Positions 52,420 to 62,378 of a DNA stretch of 64,000 nt are shown here, piece after piece. Under the pieces are notes generated by a model. It saw only the letters and a program-made list of their open reading frames with translations, was not told where the DNA came from and did no database searches. The translations under genes and the position numbers were made by a program. Source of the DNA: Saprospiraceae bacterium (GTDB lineage Bacteria > Bacteroidota > Bacteroidia > Chitinophagales > Saprospiraceae); NCBI GenBank assembly GCA_020629715.1, contig JAHDCU010000001.1, forward strand, positions 186,001 to 250,000. The letters run 5' to 3'. Every line of letters begins with the position of its first letter. The stretch's first letter is position 1.

Positions 52420-53658
52420 ATGGAAGCCTACGCTCAGGTTTTACTCATCGCGATACCCGTTTTCTTTGTTTTGATAATCATAGAGGCACTATACGGCTAT
52501 GTAAAAGGCGAGCAAACCTACAATGCCATGGATACGATATCAAGCCTCAGCTCTGGTATCACGAATACGCTTTTCGAAATCATGGGATTGACGCTGGTCG
52601 TGATAAGCTACTCGTGGCTAGTCGATCATCTGGCACTGATGACTATCGAAAATACAATCTTGATCTATATCCTTTGTTTTATCACTCTTGATTTTGCAGG
52701 ATACTGCAATCATCGACTACAACATTCCGTTAATTTCTTTTGGAATATCCATATCATACATCATAGTAGTGAAGAATTTAACCTAGCCTGTGCTCTGCGA
52801 CAGACTATATCTAATCTCTTTGGAGTTGGGGCTATATTTCTTGTTCCAGCAGCACTTATAGGGATACCTGCCGAGGTTATCGCTGTTGTGGCACCGTTAC
52901 ATTTATTCTTACAGTTTTGGTATCATACTCGACATATTGGCAAACTTGGATTCCTTGAATACATCATAATCACTCCATCTCAGCATCGAGTCCATCATGC
53001 GATTAATGATATCTACCTAGATAAAAATATGGGTCAAATATTCTCATTTTGGGATCGGATATTTGGAACATTTCAGGAAGAACTCGAAGCAGAACCACCA
53101 GTCTATGGAGTCAAACGAGCGGTAAGAACTTGGAATCCAATCACCATCAACTATCAGCATCTGAGTCTACTCTTTCAAGATGCTTGGCGGACAGATAATA
53201 TCATCGATAAATTTCGTATCTGGTGGATGCCTACTGGGTGGCGACCCGCTGATGTAGCCATACAATATCCTATTTCTTATATAGAAGATCCACATGAATA
53301 TACCAAGTATGGTCACCCAATGAGTAAGGCTCTGCTATACTGGACTTGGTTTCAGTTTTTACTGACGAATGCGCTTGTCGTAGACTTCCTGATCCATTTT
53401 GCAGAGATGGGTTGGCGGCAAGTTCTGCTTTATGGCTGTTTTCTTTTTACACAAGTGTATGCATACTCTACTGCAATGGATCATGATCGTAGAGCGCCGA
53501 TCTTTGAGTTAATTAAGTCAGTATTCGGAATATCGATTCTGTGGCAAATTGGTACTTGGTTCTTGATTGATCAGGCTTTTGCTGCGGGAAGCTATTTTAT
53601 GTTAGGATATTTGATTATTAGTCCGTTAGCAGTCTACCTACTAACTGATAAAGAGTAG
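52420..53658 (+). CDS. Sterol desaturase/fatty acid hydroxylase family membrane protein
   Basis: 412 residues with about 8 membrane helices. The di-iron histidine boxes are visible: HRLQH (near 103), HIIHHSSEEF (near 118), and HRVHH (near 192). The enzyme would insert a hydroxyl or double bond in a lipid or sterol/hopanoid-like chain at the membrane. The C-terminal half (about 270-412) adds four hydrophobic segments with no further His boxes. A second, smaller paralogue-like member is at 60327. Confidence 0.9.
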   Translation: MEAYAQVLLIAIPVFFVLIIIEALYGYVKGEQTYNAMDTISSLSSGITNTLFEIMGLTLVVISYSWLVDHLALMTIENTILIYILCFITLDFAGYCNHRLQHSVNFFWNIHIIHHSSEEFNLACALRQTISNLFGVGAIFLVPAALIGIPAEVIAVVAPLHLFLQFWYHTRHIGKLGFLEYIIITPSQHRVHHAINDIYLDKNMGQIFSFWDRIFGTFQEELEAEPPVYGVKRAVRTWNPITINYQHLSLLFQDAWRTDNIIDKFRIWWMPTGWRPADVAIQYPISYIEDPHEYTKYGHPMSKALLYWTWFQFLLTNALVVDFLIHFAEMGWRQVLLYGCFLFTQVYAYSTAMDHDRRAPIFELIKSVFGISILWQIGTWFLIDQAFAAGSYFMLGYLIISPLAVYLLTDKE

Positions 53659-53706
53659 TAACAAGGTTTCTATTATGCTCTTTTTCTAAGTAAAAAATAG
53701 ATAGGA

Positions 53707-54153
53707 TTGGAAAATAAGTACATTGTCTCTACTGAAAAGCAATTATTGGATATTGATATGATTCATAATTTTTTATCCACTAAAGCGTATTGGAGTCTTA
53801 AGATTCCAAAGGAAACTGTAATTAAATCAATAGAGTACTCACTTTGCTTTGGTGTATATAAAGATCAAGAACAAGTGGGGTTTGCTAGAGTAATATCCGA
53901 TTATGCGACGATAGCGTATTTAGGTGATGTATTTATTCTCGAGCCATATCGAGGAAAAGGGCTCTCAACATTACTGATGAATTCTATAATGGATCACAAG
54001 GAGCTACAAGGATTAAGAAGGTGGATTTTACTTACAGGTGATGCGCATGGCCTTTACAAAAAATATGGTTGGAAAGAATTAGCTGATCCAAGCTTATGGC
54101 TAGAGCTTAATGATAGTGAAGTTTACCAGAAAGATGAAAATATGATTGTCTAG
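53707..54153 (+). CDS. GNAT family N-acetyltransferase
   Basis: 148 residues from TTG at 53707; homologous proteins begin around YIVSTDK, so the TTG is likely true even though an ATG occurs 18 codons on. GNAT fold: beta4 VFILEPYRGKGLSTLLMNSI (acetyl-CoA loop RGKGLS) and the C-terminal GLYKKYGWKEL. It should move an acetyl group from acetyl-CoA to an amine on a small molecule or protein. Substrate unknown. No operon partner within 190 bp. Confidence 0.85.
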   Translation: MENKYIVSTEKQLLDIDMIHNFLSTKAYWSLKIPKETVIKSIEYSLCFGVYKDQEQVGFARVISDYATIAYLGDVFILEPYRGKGLSTLLMNSIMDHKELQGLRRWILLTGDAHGLYKKYGWKELADPSLWLELNDSEVYQKDENMIV

Positions 54154-54343
54154 AATATTTTAATCCTTCATTATCCTATATAGATCAATCAGGCAAAATT
54201 TACTTAATGTTTATACAATGATTAGTCTACTCTGGATTCCAGTTTACCTTATGAATTAATTCTATCATTCTGATTTTTTCATTTCTGAGTCAATACAAAA
54301 AATGTTAAATTCAGATCTTATAACCACATTAAAATAAACTATT

Positions 54344-54628
54344 ATGAAAAAAATTACCGTAATTTTTGCTTTAGCAATCTTCTGTTCGTCATGTTATACC
54401 GTAAGATATAACGTAGGTCAAGGACCTAGTACGGGAGTGGAAGTCTCTGCAAAAAATCACTTTTTGATTGCAGGTCTAGCACCAGTAGGAGATCAAAAAT
54501 CACCTCAAGAATTAGCTGGTGATGCAACTGATTATGAAGTAGAGATAAGCCACACTTTTGTAGATGGACTATTAAATGCACTTACATTTGGAATCTATAC
54601 ACCAACAACAACTACGATCCGAAAATAA
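54344..54628 (+). CDS. Bor/Iss-like small lipoprotein
   Basis: 94 residues. SPII signal MKKITVIFALAIFCSSC, then YTVRYNVGQGPSTGVEVSAKNHFLIAGLAP and a C-terminal FGIYTPTTTTIRK. The HFLIAGLAP and GIYTPTT pattern resembles the lambda Bor/Iss lipoprotein family, which coat the outer membrane and can influence serum survival in enterics. In this organism the role is unknown. Followed after 4 bp by a small membrane-protein gene. Confidence 0.75.
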   Translation: MKKITVIFALAIFCSSCYTVRYNVGQGPSTGVEVSAKNHFLIAGLAPVGDQKSPQELAGDATDYEVEISHTFVDGLLNALTFGIYTPTTTTIRK

Positions 54629-54632
54629 GGCT

Positions 54633-54824
54633 ATGAGAATAGCAAAAATCATTTTTTACATCATTTTGATTATATTAATTGTAAGTCAGATTATAGCGAT
54701 CTTGGAACATATAGATATTAATGAATCATATAATCAAGGATATGTTTTAGGAAAATTAATCGTCATAATTTTAGCATTTATAGGTCTTTTTATAACCTAT
54801 AGATACAAGCAATCAATGCAATGA
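54633..54824 (+). CDS. Small two-helix membrane protein
   Basis: 63 residues from the ATG at 54633, 4 bp after the Bor-like gene. Two hydrophobic segments (IIFYIILIILIVSQIIAIL and GKLIVIILAFIGLFITYRY) separated by a short polar loop (HIDINESYNQGY). Unknown function; probably co-expressed with the lipoprotein before it. A strong terminator follows at 54844. Confidence 0.65.
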   Translation: MRIAKIIFYIILIILIVSQIIAILEHIDINESYNQGYVLGKLIVIILAFIGLFITYRYKQSMQ

Positions 54825-54843
54825 ATTGTAATAGATAAGTTCT

Positions 54844-54888
54844 AAAGAAATGGGCTGTTTTTCAGGATGAAAAATCGCCCATTTCTTT
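54844..54888 (+). terminator. Intrinsic terminator
   Basis: AAAGAAATGGGC and GCCCATTTCTTT arms, with extra TTTTTC/GAAAAA pairing inside the loop. It ends the two-gene transcript before it. Confidence 0.85.
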
Positions 54889-55108
54889 ATATACTACTTT
54901 TTTAATCAGCTATCCAAAAAGATAAAATTTAATTTGCTAAATCGAACAGGTACTTCGCTATTCTTCAATTATCACTTCGCCACTAAAATTTATATCACGT
55001 AGGAAAGCATTCCTTTATTATTAAAGTTAAGTTAATCCTGTAATCACTACTTTCATTAGAGCACTATTTACAATAATCTTTGTTTTTTACCATATCAACA
55101 ACAGGACT

Positions 55109-55543
55109 ATGACATACTTTAGAGAATTCCCCTCCAAGAGAATTTTGACCTCGAAATATTTTACTTTATTGGCTATCGTTCTGATATGCTGTCTTACTAT
55201 ATCATGTACTGATGATGATCCAGAAGTCATCGTTGAGCCTGATACTTACATATATCTTGTAACGCTCAATGAAGATCCAGAACTTCAATCTTTAACTATC
55301 ATAGATTCATTAAATGGAACAGGGAGTATGGTAGTACCAGATATACCCGCTCATCTTTCAAGTAGATTTGAGCTTGTAATTGATAGGGTAGATGATAGCA
55401 GGGCAAATATATCCGCATCTCAACCCAATAGTCCTGGGATTTCAGATGTAACAGGTGCTGGCTTTTTCACAGCTGATAGTGTTTATGTAGAATTGATCAT
55501 AAATGGGTTTACTAATAGAGATATTCTATCAGGTAATAGGTAG
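55109..55543 (+). CDS. Lipoprotein of unknown function
   Basis: 144 residues. N-terminal basic stretch then an SPII signal (YFTLLAIVLICCLTISC, lipobox TISC) and an acidic linker DDDPEVIVEPDTY. The rest is beta-rich (YIYLVTLNEDPELQSLTIID, then RVDDSRANISASQP) without a known domain. Nothing in the sequence names a function. A gap of 246 bp separates it from the broken DUF2911 gene, and its upstream gap carries the terminator of the previous unit. Confidence 0.65.
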   Translation: MTYFREFPSKRILTSKYFTLLAIVLICCLTISCTDDDPEVIVEPDTYIYLVTLNEDPELQSLTIIDSLNGTGSMVVPDIPAHLSSRFELVIDRVDDSRANISASQPNSPGISDVTGAGFFTADSVYVELIINGFTNRDILSGNR

Positions 55544-55789
55544 ATTATATTTGTAATACTGGGCTGAAAATCAACACTAATTATTATTACCATTATTGGG
55601 ATTCAATCTTTTTGGTTATTAAGAATTTTAAGTTAAATACATGGTACCCAATCTATGTGGAAGAGGTAAAACAATTATAATGCGAATTATAAGATGTGGG
55701 TATTTTATACATTCTTAATTAAATTCAAATCATATTTTTTAAATCATTAGCTCTAAGACTGCACAAGGAAGAGTCGACATAAAAATTAC

Positions 55790-56643
55790 ATGAAAATAAA
55801 AGTAGCTACACTTCTGTTAAGTATTGTTTACTTATCTAGCCTATCTGGACAAGTTGAATATTTACGATTGAGCCCTGCACAAAAATCATTCAACGGGTAG
55901 GTGCAACTGATGTTGAGATAGAGTTTTCAAGACCACAGATCAAAGGAAGAACTATATTTGGCGGGCTCGTACCGTATGGTCAATTATGGAGAACAGGCGC
56001 TAATGAGAATACTAAAATTAAGTTCAACCATAGTGTTCGGATCGGAGATACGGATGTTGCCGAAGGCACCTATGCATTAATGACCTTACCCAAGAAAAAA
56101 ACTTGGAATATATACTTGTATACCGACACTCAAAACTTTGACATTCCCGATCCAATAGATAGTACAAAATTGATATTTCTAACCACGGTAGAGACACATC
56201 AATTACAAGAGCCAGAAGAAACACTGGTTATCAACTTTTATGATATCACGGAGACTTCAGCTTCGCTCGGGATAAGCTGGGAAAACACAGCTGTAAAAAT
56301 ACCGATACATTTTTATACCCATGAGGCAATGACTAAAATGATTGAAAAAGAAATGAAGCAAAATGTCATGGACCTTAATATAGCAGCAGCCTACTATGCT
56401 CAAAGAAATATGGAACTTGATCAAGCTAAAAAGCTTCAAGAAATTGTAATGCAACTTAGAGATGAGCCAAGTGCATGGGCATATCACGAGTATGGGATTA
56501 CCTTAGAAAAACTCAATAAAAATGAAGAAGCAATAAAAGCCATAGGGTATTCTCTCCAACTGGCTCAAGAGTCCAATAATGATTATTTGATTCAAGAGAA
56601 TGCCAAGATTCTCAGTCGATTGAAAAGTAGAACGGATCCTTGA
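55790..56643 (+). pseudogene. DUF2911 family exported protein, frameshifted in an A-run
   Basis: The ATG at 55790 opens a signal peptide (MKIKVATLLLSIVYLSSLSG) and the DUF2911 start LRLSPAQ, but the frame ends at a TAG at 55898-55900. The homologous text (KIIQRVGATDVEIEFSRPQIKG, then TIFGGLVPYGQLWRTGANE) continues one frame over, from 55885, and stays open to the TAA at 56643. The switch is at the run of five A at 55881-55885: one more A restores a single ~285-residue protein with a C-terminal TPR-like helical part (AAAYYAQRNMELDQAKKL). A real mutation, phase variation, slippage or a sequencing error are all possible. Confidence 0.85.
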
Positions 56644-56721
56644 TAGGATAAGCAGCAAGATATATCACTATTTCATAACTGATTTTCTTTAATTTAAAGA
56701 TTGATCTTAAATCCTTGCATC

Positions 56722-58347
56722 ATGAAGTTCAATATGTATATTTTGCTTGTAGCATCCTTGCTCATTATTAGTTGCTCTTCCAAAGAACAATCTACTGAAC
56801 GGCCAATGACCTCAGAAGAATCTACTCTTGGCGAACTCCAACATGGATTTAAGCTAAACCCAGTTACACAAGAAAAATTTGATGAAGGTCTACTCCTACT
56901 CCACAATTTCGAATACGAAGATGCACTGACGGCTTTCGAAGCAGCGACGGAATCAGATAGCACTGAGGTACTGGCGCATTGGGGAGAAGCTATGTGTCAT
57001 TATAAAGCACTTTGGAGATTACAAAATACAGATAAAGGGAAAGCAATACTTACCCGATTAGGAAATACAGCACAAGAACGTATTGCAAGCATCAATGATC
57101 CCATCAAAAAAATCATGTGGGAGCTTGTAGAGATCATGTACGGCGAAGGAGAATTTGACGAACGCAATAACATGATCAAAGAGCACTTAGCTACAGCTCA
57201 CCAACAATATCCGGAACATCAAGAAATTGCAGCATTTTATGCTTTATCACTGATATGGGCAACAGAAGAATATGGTGATGGTAGCGATGATCTAAGACTT
57301 GCTGCATCCATCACAGATAAGATTACTAAAGTCAACCCCTTACATCCAGGTGCATTGCACTATAAGATACATGCCTTAGACGGTCCTACCTCTGCTAAAG
57401 AAGCCCTAGATGCGGCCGATGCATATGCTAAAGTTGCTGCAGATGCCGCCCATGCCCTTCATATGCCATCACATATATATCTGGCAACTGGAGATTGGAA
57501 AGGCGTGGTCGAGTCCAATCAACGATCATATGATGCAAGTGTGGATCGAATGATCGCTAAGGAATTGGAAGATGGCTCTCGTGGCTATCACTCTTATGCT
57601 TGGCTGCATTATGGGCTATTACAACAAGGGAAGTATAGCGAAGCAGAGAAGATCTTAAAAGACATGATCATGTTAGTACCTAAAGATCCTACCAAAGGAG
57701 CAAGAGGATACTTATTAGGAATGCAAAGTCGGCAGCTCGCAGCAACCGAGAATATGTCTGATGAAGTCAAAATGGATACTGATGTAAAAGTCGATGATAT
57801 CGGTATATTACCGCAATCCGTCAGAAGTTTTCTGAAAGCACAGATCGCTTATGACAACAAAGATACTCAGACCATCAAGTATGAAATTGACTGGCTTGCC
57901 AATAAGATTACTATAGCCTCACAGGACATTAATGAAGGTGGTGCAGCCATGTGCTCCGCTGGTACAAGTAGATATGCGCCAACCGAAAATGCTGTACGAA
58001 GTGCTAGAGTCATCATGAATCAAATGGAAGGCTTTGTTGCATTGCTTAATAAGGACAGTAAACTATTTGAGAATCATCTCCAAAAAGCGGTAGAACTCGA
58101 AGATCAAACCAACTTTCCTGCCGGTCCGCCCAGGATCACGATGCCATCATATGAGCAATATGGAGATTGGTTAGTTGCTCAAGGCAAGCATGAAGAAGCA
58201 AACGAATTATTTGATAAAGCTCTACTGCGTATGCCAAGAAGAACCAAGTCTCTACAGGGTAAGGTGACTTGTCTTAAGGCGCTGAAAGAACAAGATGAGC
58301 TTCGAAAGGTCGAAGAAGAACTTCGATCCATTTTTGATGAAGCATAA
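56722..58347 (+). CDS. TPR lipoprotein (TTC38-like)
   Basis: 541 residues from the ATG at 56722, which begins the lipobox signal MKFNMYILLVASLLIISCSS. A TTG at 56701 would add seven residues. Helical repeats run throughout. The pattern FEYEDALTAFEAATESDST and AHALHMPSHIYLATGDWKGV resembles the tetratricopeptide repeat protein 38 family. A C-terminal TPR (YEQYGDWLVAQGKHEEANELF) follows. It probably acts as a periplasmic scaffold; partners unknown. It is 78 bp after the broken DUF2911 gene. Confidence 0.85.
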   Translation: MKFNMYILLVASLLIISCSSKEQSTERPMTSEESTLGELQHGFKLNPVTQEKFDEGLLLLHNFEYEDALTAFEAATESDSTEVLAHWGEAMCHYKALWRLQNTDKGKAILTRLGNTAQERIASINDPIKKIMWELVEIMYGEGEFDERNNMIKEHLATAHQQYPEHQEIAAFYALSLIWATEEYGDGSDDLRLAASITDKITKVNPLHPGALHYKIHALDGPTSAKEALDAADAYAKVAADAAHALHMPSHIYLATGDWKGVVESNQRSYDASVDRMIAKELEDGSRGYHSYAWLHYGLLQQGKYSEAEKILKDMIMLVPKDPTKGARGYLLGMQSRQLAATENMSDEVKMDTDVKVDDIGILPQSVRSFLKAQIAYDNKDTQTIKYEIDWLANKITIASQDINEGGAAMCSAGTSRYAPTENAVRSARVIMNQMEGFVALLNKDSKLFENHLQKAVELEDQTNFPAGPPRITMPSYEQYGDWLVAQGKHEEANELFDKALLRMPRRTKSLQGKVTCLKALKEQDELRKVEEELRSIFDEA

Positions 58348-58704
58348 AGTAAAGCTTTTGGTCAAGCTGGTGAATAGTGCTTTTTAGTTTTTCTGATTTT
58401 CGATAATCAGCTTTCAGAATGATCTTATTTAAAGATGATCATTAATACTACCTTATTTCAGCTCATCAACTTATAAGAAATCATTGATTTTTAATGAATT
58501 GGGGCTATTAAAATATTCTATGATTCCTCTGATTTAGAGCTTGTTCATTTTTTCAGTCGAAAAAACCGAACCAAAAATTCTCGTCAAAAAAAATACCTTA
58601 CAGTCAAACAGGTTTTGGACCTCCAATCGCCCGAAGGCAGAACTAGATAAACCTAACTCATAAATACTTAATATTAACTCTATGAGAGTCACCAAATATC
58701 ACCC
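58348..58704. other. 357-bp non-coding gap between convergent genes
   Basis: AT-rich, with stop codons in every frame; the longest open run is short and has no recognisable product. No tRNA, no obvious terminator stem with a T-tract. The segment with an A-run near 58580 (CGTCAAAAAAAATACC) is the only low-complexity stretch. Confidence 0.5.
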
Positions 58705-60147
58705 TTAAAACCACTTTATCGTAAAATCAATCAAACGTTGCTTGAAATTGTCATAAGGAGGCGTAAGCAAATCTAAAGCATTAGGTACATGTTGATTAAA
58801 TACACCACGTGCATTGGAGAATGATTTGAATCCTTCAAAGCCATGTGCTTTACCGATACCGCTATTATTAGATCCACCAAAAGGCAGATTGGTATTATAA
58901 AAATGTGCGGCATTGTGATTGATACAAGTCCCACCAGCTCTCGTATTGTGTATGATATGCTTTATATTCTTCTTGTTTTTACTATATATGTACAGCGCTA
59001 ATGGTTTTTCACGAGCATTGACTTCATCGATGACATCATCAATATTTCGGTACGTAAATACGGGTAATACCGGTCCAAATATCTCCTCTGTCATCAATTT
59101 AGAATCCTTGGCTACATTAGTCATGAGCGTTGGTGCAATGTAGTCCTGATTTTCATCAAAAGTGGCTCCAGCTTCTACTTTTGCACCTTTTGCGATGGCA
59201 TCATCTATATAACTTTTGACTCGATGATAGTGACGTTTATTCACGATCCTTGCATACGAAGATTCCTGGGAAGCATCTTCCGTAAAAAAGTCCTTCATCT
59301 GCTTCTTATACTCTTCCAGAAATGCCTCCTTTTTAGATTCATGAACGTAAGCATAGTCCGGTGCTATACATACTTGACCATTATTGACATATTTTCCCCA
59401 AGCAATTCTTTTGGCTGCAAGCTTAATATCTGCGGTCTGATCTACGATCGTAGGCGACTTACCTCCTAGCTCGAGTGTTACCGAAGTCAAGTGTTCGGCG
59501 GCAGCCTTCATAACTATCTTTCCGATGCTCGGAGCACCCGTAAAAAAGATATGATTGAATGGTAGCTTCAATAATGCGGTTGACGTCTCTACTCCACCCT
59601 CTAGTAAGGAAACTTCATCTTCAGTAAAGACTTCTCTGACTATTTTACCCATTAGCGCAGAAGCGTTAGGCGTCATTTCTGAAGGTTTGATCATCACGGT
59701 ATTGCCCGCAGCTATGGCCGATGCCAATGGCCCGAAAGTCAAGTTTATGGGGAAATTCCAGGGAGAAATTATCAAAACGATACCTTTTGCTTCATACCTG
59801 ATGTAAGAGCTGGATCCCATCATCGCCAAAGGCGTTTTGACATCTTCGCCCCTCATCCAAGTTTTGAGATCTCGCTTGACATGTTTGATCTCACTTGTTA
59901 CAGGATATATCTCAGTTAAGTCTACCTCGCTCGGATGTTTCCGGAAGTCTTTGTACAAGGCATCCTTTATCTGTGGTCGATATCGTAACACAGCCTCATG
60001 TAGCTTCTTCAATTTCGCTATACGCTGATTTGCTGTTGTATTAGCAACTTTATATTGACTCTTTTTCTGAAGATCAAATATTCTACGAATTTCAGAATTT
60101 GAAGTTTCTGTAGGCTTAGTATCAGTAGGAAGTGCTTCGGTTATCAT
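58705..60147 (-). CDS. Aldehyde dehydrogenase (class 3-like)
   Basis: 480 residues. NAD(P)-dependent ALDH fold: catalytic Glu in VTLELGGKSPTIVD, catalytic Cys in NNGQVCIAPDYAYV, cofactor segment SPWNFPINLTFGPL, and C-terminal LPFGGSNNSGIGKAHG. Length and lack of a signal peptide fit the group 3/ fatty-aldehyde branch, which oxidises medium/long-chain aldehydes to acids. It ends in hydrophobic LLTPPYDNFKQRLIDFTIKWF, which may anchor it at the membrane as in FALDH. The neighbouring desaturase-like gene at 60327 is divergent. Confidence 0.93.
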   Translation of the reverse strand: MITEALPTDTKPTETSNSEIRRIFDLQKKSQYKVANTTANQRIAKLKKLHEAVLRYRPQIKDALYKDFRKHPSEVDLTEIYPVTSEIKHVKRDLKTWMRGEDVKTPLAMMGSSSYIRYEAKGIVLIISPWNFPINLTFGPLASAIAAGNTVMIKPSEMTPNASALMGKIVREVFTEDEVSLLEGGVETSTALLKLPFNHIFFTGAPSIGKIVMKAAAEHLTSVTLELGGKSPTIVDQTADIKLAAKRIAWGKYVNNGQVCIAPDYAYVHESKKEAFLEEYKKQMKDFFTEDASQESSYARIVNKRHYHRVKSYIDDAIAKGAKVEAGATFDENQDYIAPTLMTNVAKDSKLMTEEIFGPVLPVFTYRNIDDVIDEVNAREKPLALYIYSKNKKNIKHIIHNTRAGGTCINHNAAHFYNTNLPFGGSNNSGIGKAHGFEGFKSFSNARGVFNQHVPNALDLLTPPYDNFKQRLIDFTIKWF

Positions 60148-60326
60148 AAGTAGATCTATTTATTAGCATGGAAAAGATAGTGATTTATATTGAGTTACTG
60201 ATTTTAGAAAACGTCTAAATCAAAACACTTCAAGTCTTAAAATATAAAATCATTATCTTGTTAGTGAACATGGAAAAGTCGAAAATTAAGGCTGATTCTA
60301 TCGACTCCATGACAAAATGAATTTCT

Positions 60327-61208
60327 ATGGAAAGTGAAATAATTAGCAAAGTCATACCGATCAGTATGCTTTTGATACTTGGTATGTTAGAAGCTCTTGG
60401 CGGTCTCTACTTAGATGATAAAAGGACCAGAAATGATTGGACGATCGAATTGATCAGCCTATTCACCTTACCGACATTGATACAGCCTGCTATATTCATA
60501 GCGGTTATATGGCTGGGTCAGACCTTTTTTTCAGCGTATGAAGATGCACTTGTTTCTATAGCTATAGGATGGCAAATTCTTGCATTTCTAGTACTCGATG
60601 ATATGACACAGTATTGGTGGCATCGTCTATCGCATTCCAATCGTATGATGTGGAAACTGCATAGGCCTCATCATGTGGTTGAAGAAATGGGTGTGATGGT
60701 TACGTATCGAAATGCGATGCTCTATTATGGTCTTATGCCTGGTATTTGGCTATCGGCAATACTCATTTTCTTGGGTATGGGTTATGTCTATCTTTTCTAC
60801 TTACCTATCAAACTGACTATCATCTTACTGGCACATAGCGAAACGAAATGGGATAGAGTTCTATATAAATATAAATGGCTTCACCCTGTTGCTTGGATAA
60901 TAGAAAGGACTATCTCTACGCCCAGTACTCATTTTGCACATCATGGACTTACTGCCGAAGACGGCGTATCTCATCCTAATGGTAATTATGGAAATCTGCT
61001 TTTTATTTGGGATATTATTTTTGGTACCGCCAAGATCACCAGAAAATACCCAACCCAATTTGGTGCATGGAATCAAGTCAAGGAAAGCTGGCATGTACAG
61101 CTCTTTTTTCCATTTATACGCTCATCAAGACCTGAGAGTGAATTACACTCTTTAGTAACCAAAAACGATTACGATCCATCGATTGATTATAAAGGTTTTG
61201 ATCGGTAA
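60327..61208 (+). CDS. Sterol desaturase/fatty acid hydroxylase family membrane protein
   Basis: 293 residues, smaller than the relative at 52420. Four or so membrane helices. Histidine boxes HRLSH and HRPHHVVEEM in the middle and HFAHHGL near residue 208, the di-iron ligand set of the family. It should hydroxylate or desaturate a lipid chain. It is divergent from the aldehyde dehydrogenase gene, and the two activities could act on the same fatty aldehyde or alcohol; that is inference. Confidence 0.9.
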   Translation: MESEIISKVIPISMLLILGMLEALGGLYLDDKRTRNDWTIELISLFTLPTLIQPAIFIAVIWLGQTFFSAYEDALVSIAIGWQILAFLVLDDMTQYWWHRLSHSNRMMWKLHRPHHVVEEMGVMVTYRNAMLYYGLMPGIWLSAILIFLGMGYVYLFYLPIKLTIILLAHSETKWDRVLYKYKWLHPVAWIIERTISTPSTHFAHHGLTAEDGVSHPNGNYGNLLFIWDIIFGTAKITRKYPTQFGAWNQVKESWHVQLFFPFIRSSRPESELHSLVTKNDYDPSIDYKGFDR

Positions 61209-61385
61209 CACTGAGTAACAAAGTACATATGCGGAGATTTCAACAAGAACAATCTTGATTTTACTTAGTTACGCATAGGAATATGAATAATTGTTACTTT
61301 TGAGCATGAAACCAGTCTCTACTACATAGCTTCACAACCTTGTCATGTGGAGACCTATGAGGTCTCAGGAAAATAATAATCCAGA

Positions 61386-62348
61386 ATGTCACTATTGATT
61401 CCCTGCTGCTTATTGATTTTAGGTTTTTTTGTACTCATAAAAGGTGCAGATTGGATGGTCGACGGTGCATCTATTCTGGCCAAAAAATATAATGTTTCGG
61501 ACCTCACCATAGGATTAACTATTGTAGCATTCGGTACATCTGCACCAGAACTCGTCATCAACTCGATTGCATCTTTTGATGGACAGTCAGAGATTATCAT
61601 TGGTAATATCATCGGTAGTAGTAATTTTAACTTACTAATGATTCTAGGTATTACAGCAATGATATGCCCAATCAAAGTGCAGCGTAATTCCGTATGGAAG
61701 GACATTCCTATTGCTTTGGGTGCGGTCCTCGTATTTTTCCTACTTGGTAATGGTTTTTGGATTCAAAATGAATTTTCCATTGATAGAATTGAGGGCAGCA
61801 TAATGATACTTTTGTTTTTAGCCTTTCTTTATTACGTCTATCAAAAATCGAAATATGAAGAGAATGAAGATTTAGATGAGGTAGATACCGATACTAAGAG
61901 CTTTAAAATTTGGCTATACATTATTGGGGGTATGGTAGGACTTATTGTTGGCGGTAATTTAGTCATGGATAATGCCATTCTTATTGCTACCGATTTTGGA
62001 GTCAGTAAAAAGGTAATTGGCCTTACCATTATTGCAGCAGGTACTTCATTACCAGAACTAGTCACCTCTGTAGTAGCTGCGCTTAAGAAAAAGAGTGATA
62101 TGGCTATTGGTAGTATTTTAGGTTCTAATATATCGAACATACTACTCATCATAGGAGTGAGTGCCTTGATACATCCTATTGATTACGACCCATCCTTTAA
62201 TTTTGATATGCTTATGTTAATGGCGGGTACTTTCTTTTTGTTTGTATTTATGTTCATTGGCAAAAGAAATACCCTAGGACGAGCAGGGGGATTGATCATG
62301 CTTGGTTCTTTTATTAGCTATACGATATATTTATTGATGAATAATTGA
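61386..62348 (+). CDS. Calcium/sodium antiporter (CaCA family)
   Basis: 320 residues with about 10 membrane helices and the inverted internal repeat of the Na+/Ca2+ exchanger family. The two alpha-repeat signatures are visible: GTSAPELVINSIASFDG in the first half and GTSLPELVTSVVAALK in the second. It would extrude Ca2+ in exchange for Na+ (or H+). The loop between halves (about 140-180) is short, without a large regulatory domain. Confidence 0.94.
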   Translation: MSLLIPCCLLILGFFVLIKGADWMVDGASILAKKYNVSDLTIGLTIVAFGTSAPELVINSIASFDGQSEIIIGNIIGSSNFNLLMILGITAMICPIKVQRNSVWKDIPIALGAVLVFFLLGNGFWIQNEFSIDRIEGSIMILLFLAFLYYVYQKSKYEENEDLDEVDTDTKSFKIWLYIIGGMVGLIVGGNLVMDNAILIATDFGVSKKVIGLTIIAAGTSLPELVTSVVAALKKKSDMAIGSILGSNISNILLIIGVSALIHPIDYDPSFNFDMLMLMAGTFFLFVFMFIGKRNTLGRAGGLIMLGSFISYTIYLLMNN

Positions 62349-62378
62349 TCATAAGAAATTGAAGCTATGTCTATTAAA

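Noticed and set aside
58348-58704. Possible small gene or pseudogene in the gap
   Set aside because: Stops in all frames and no similarity that I recognise.
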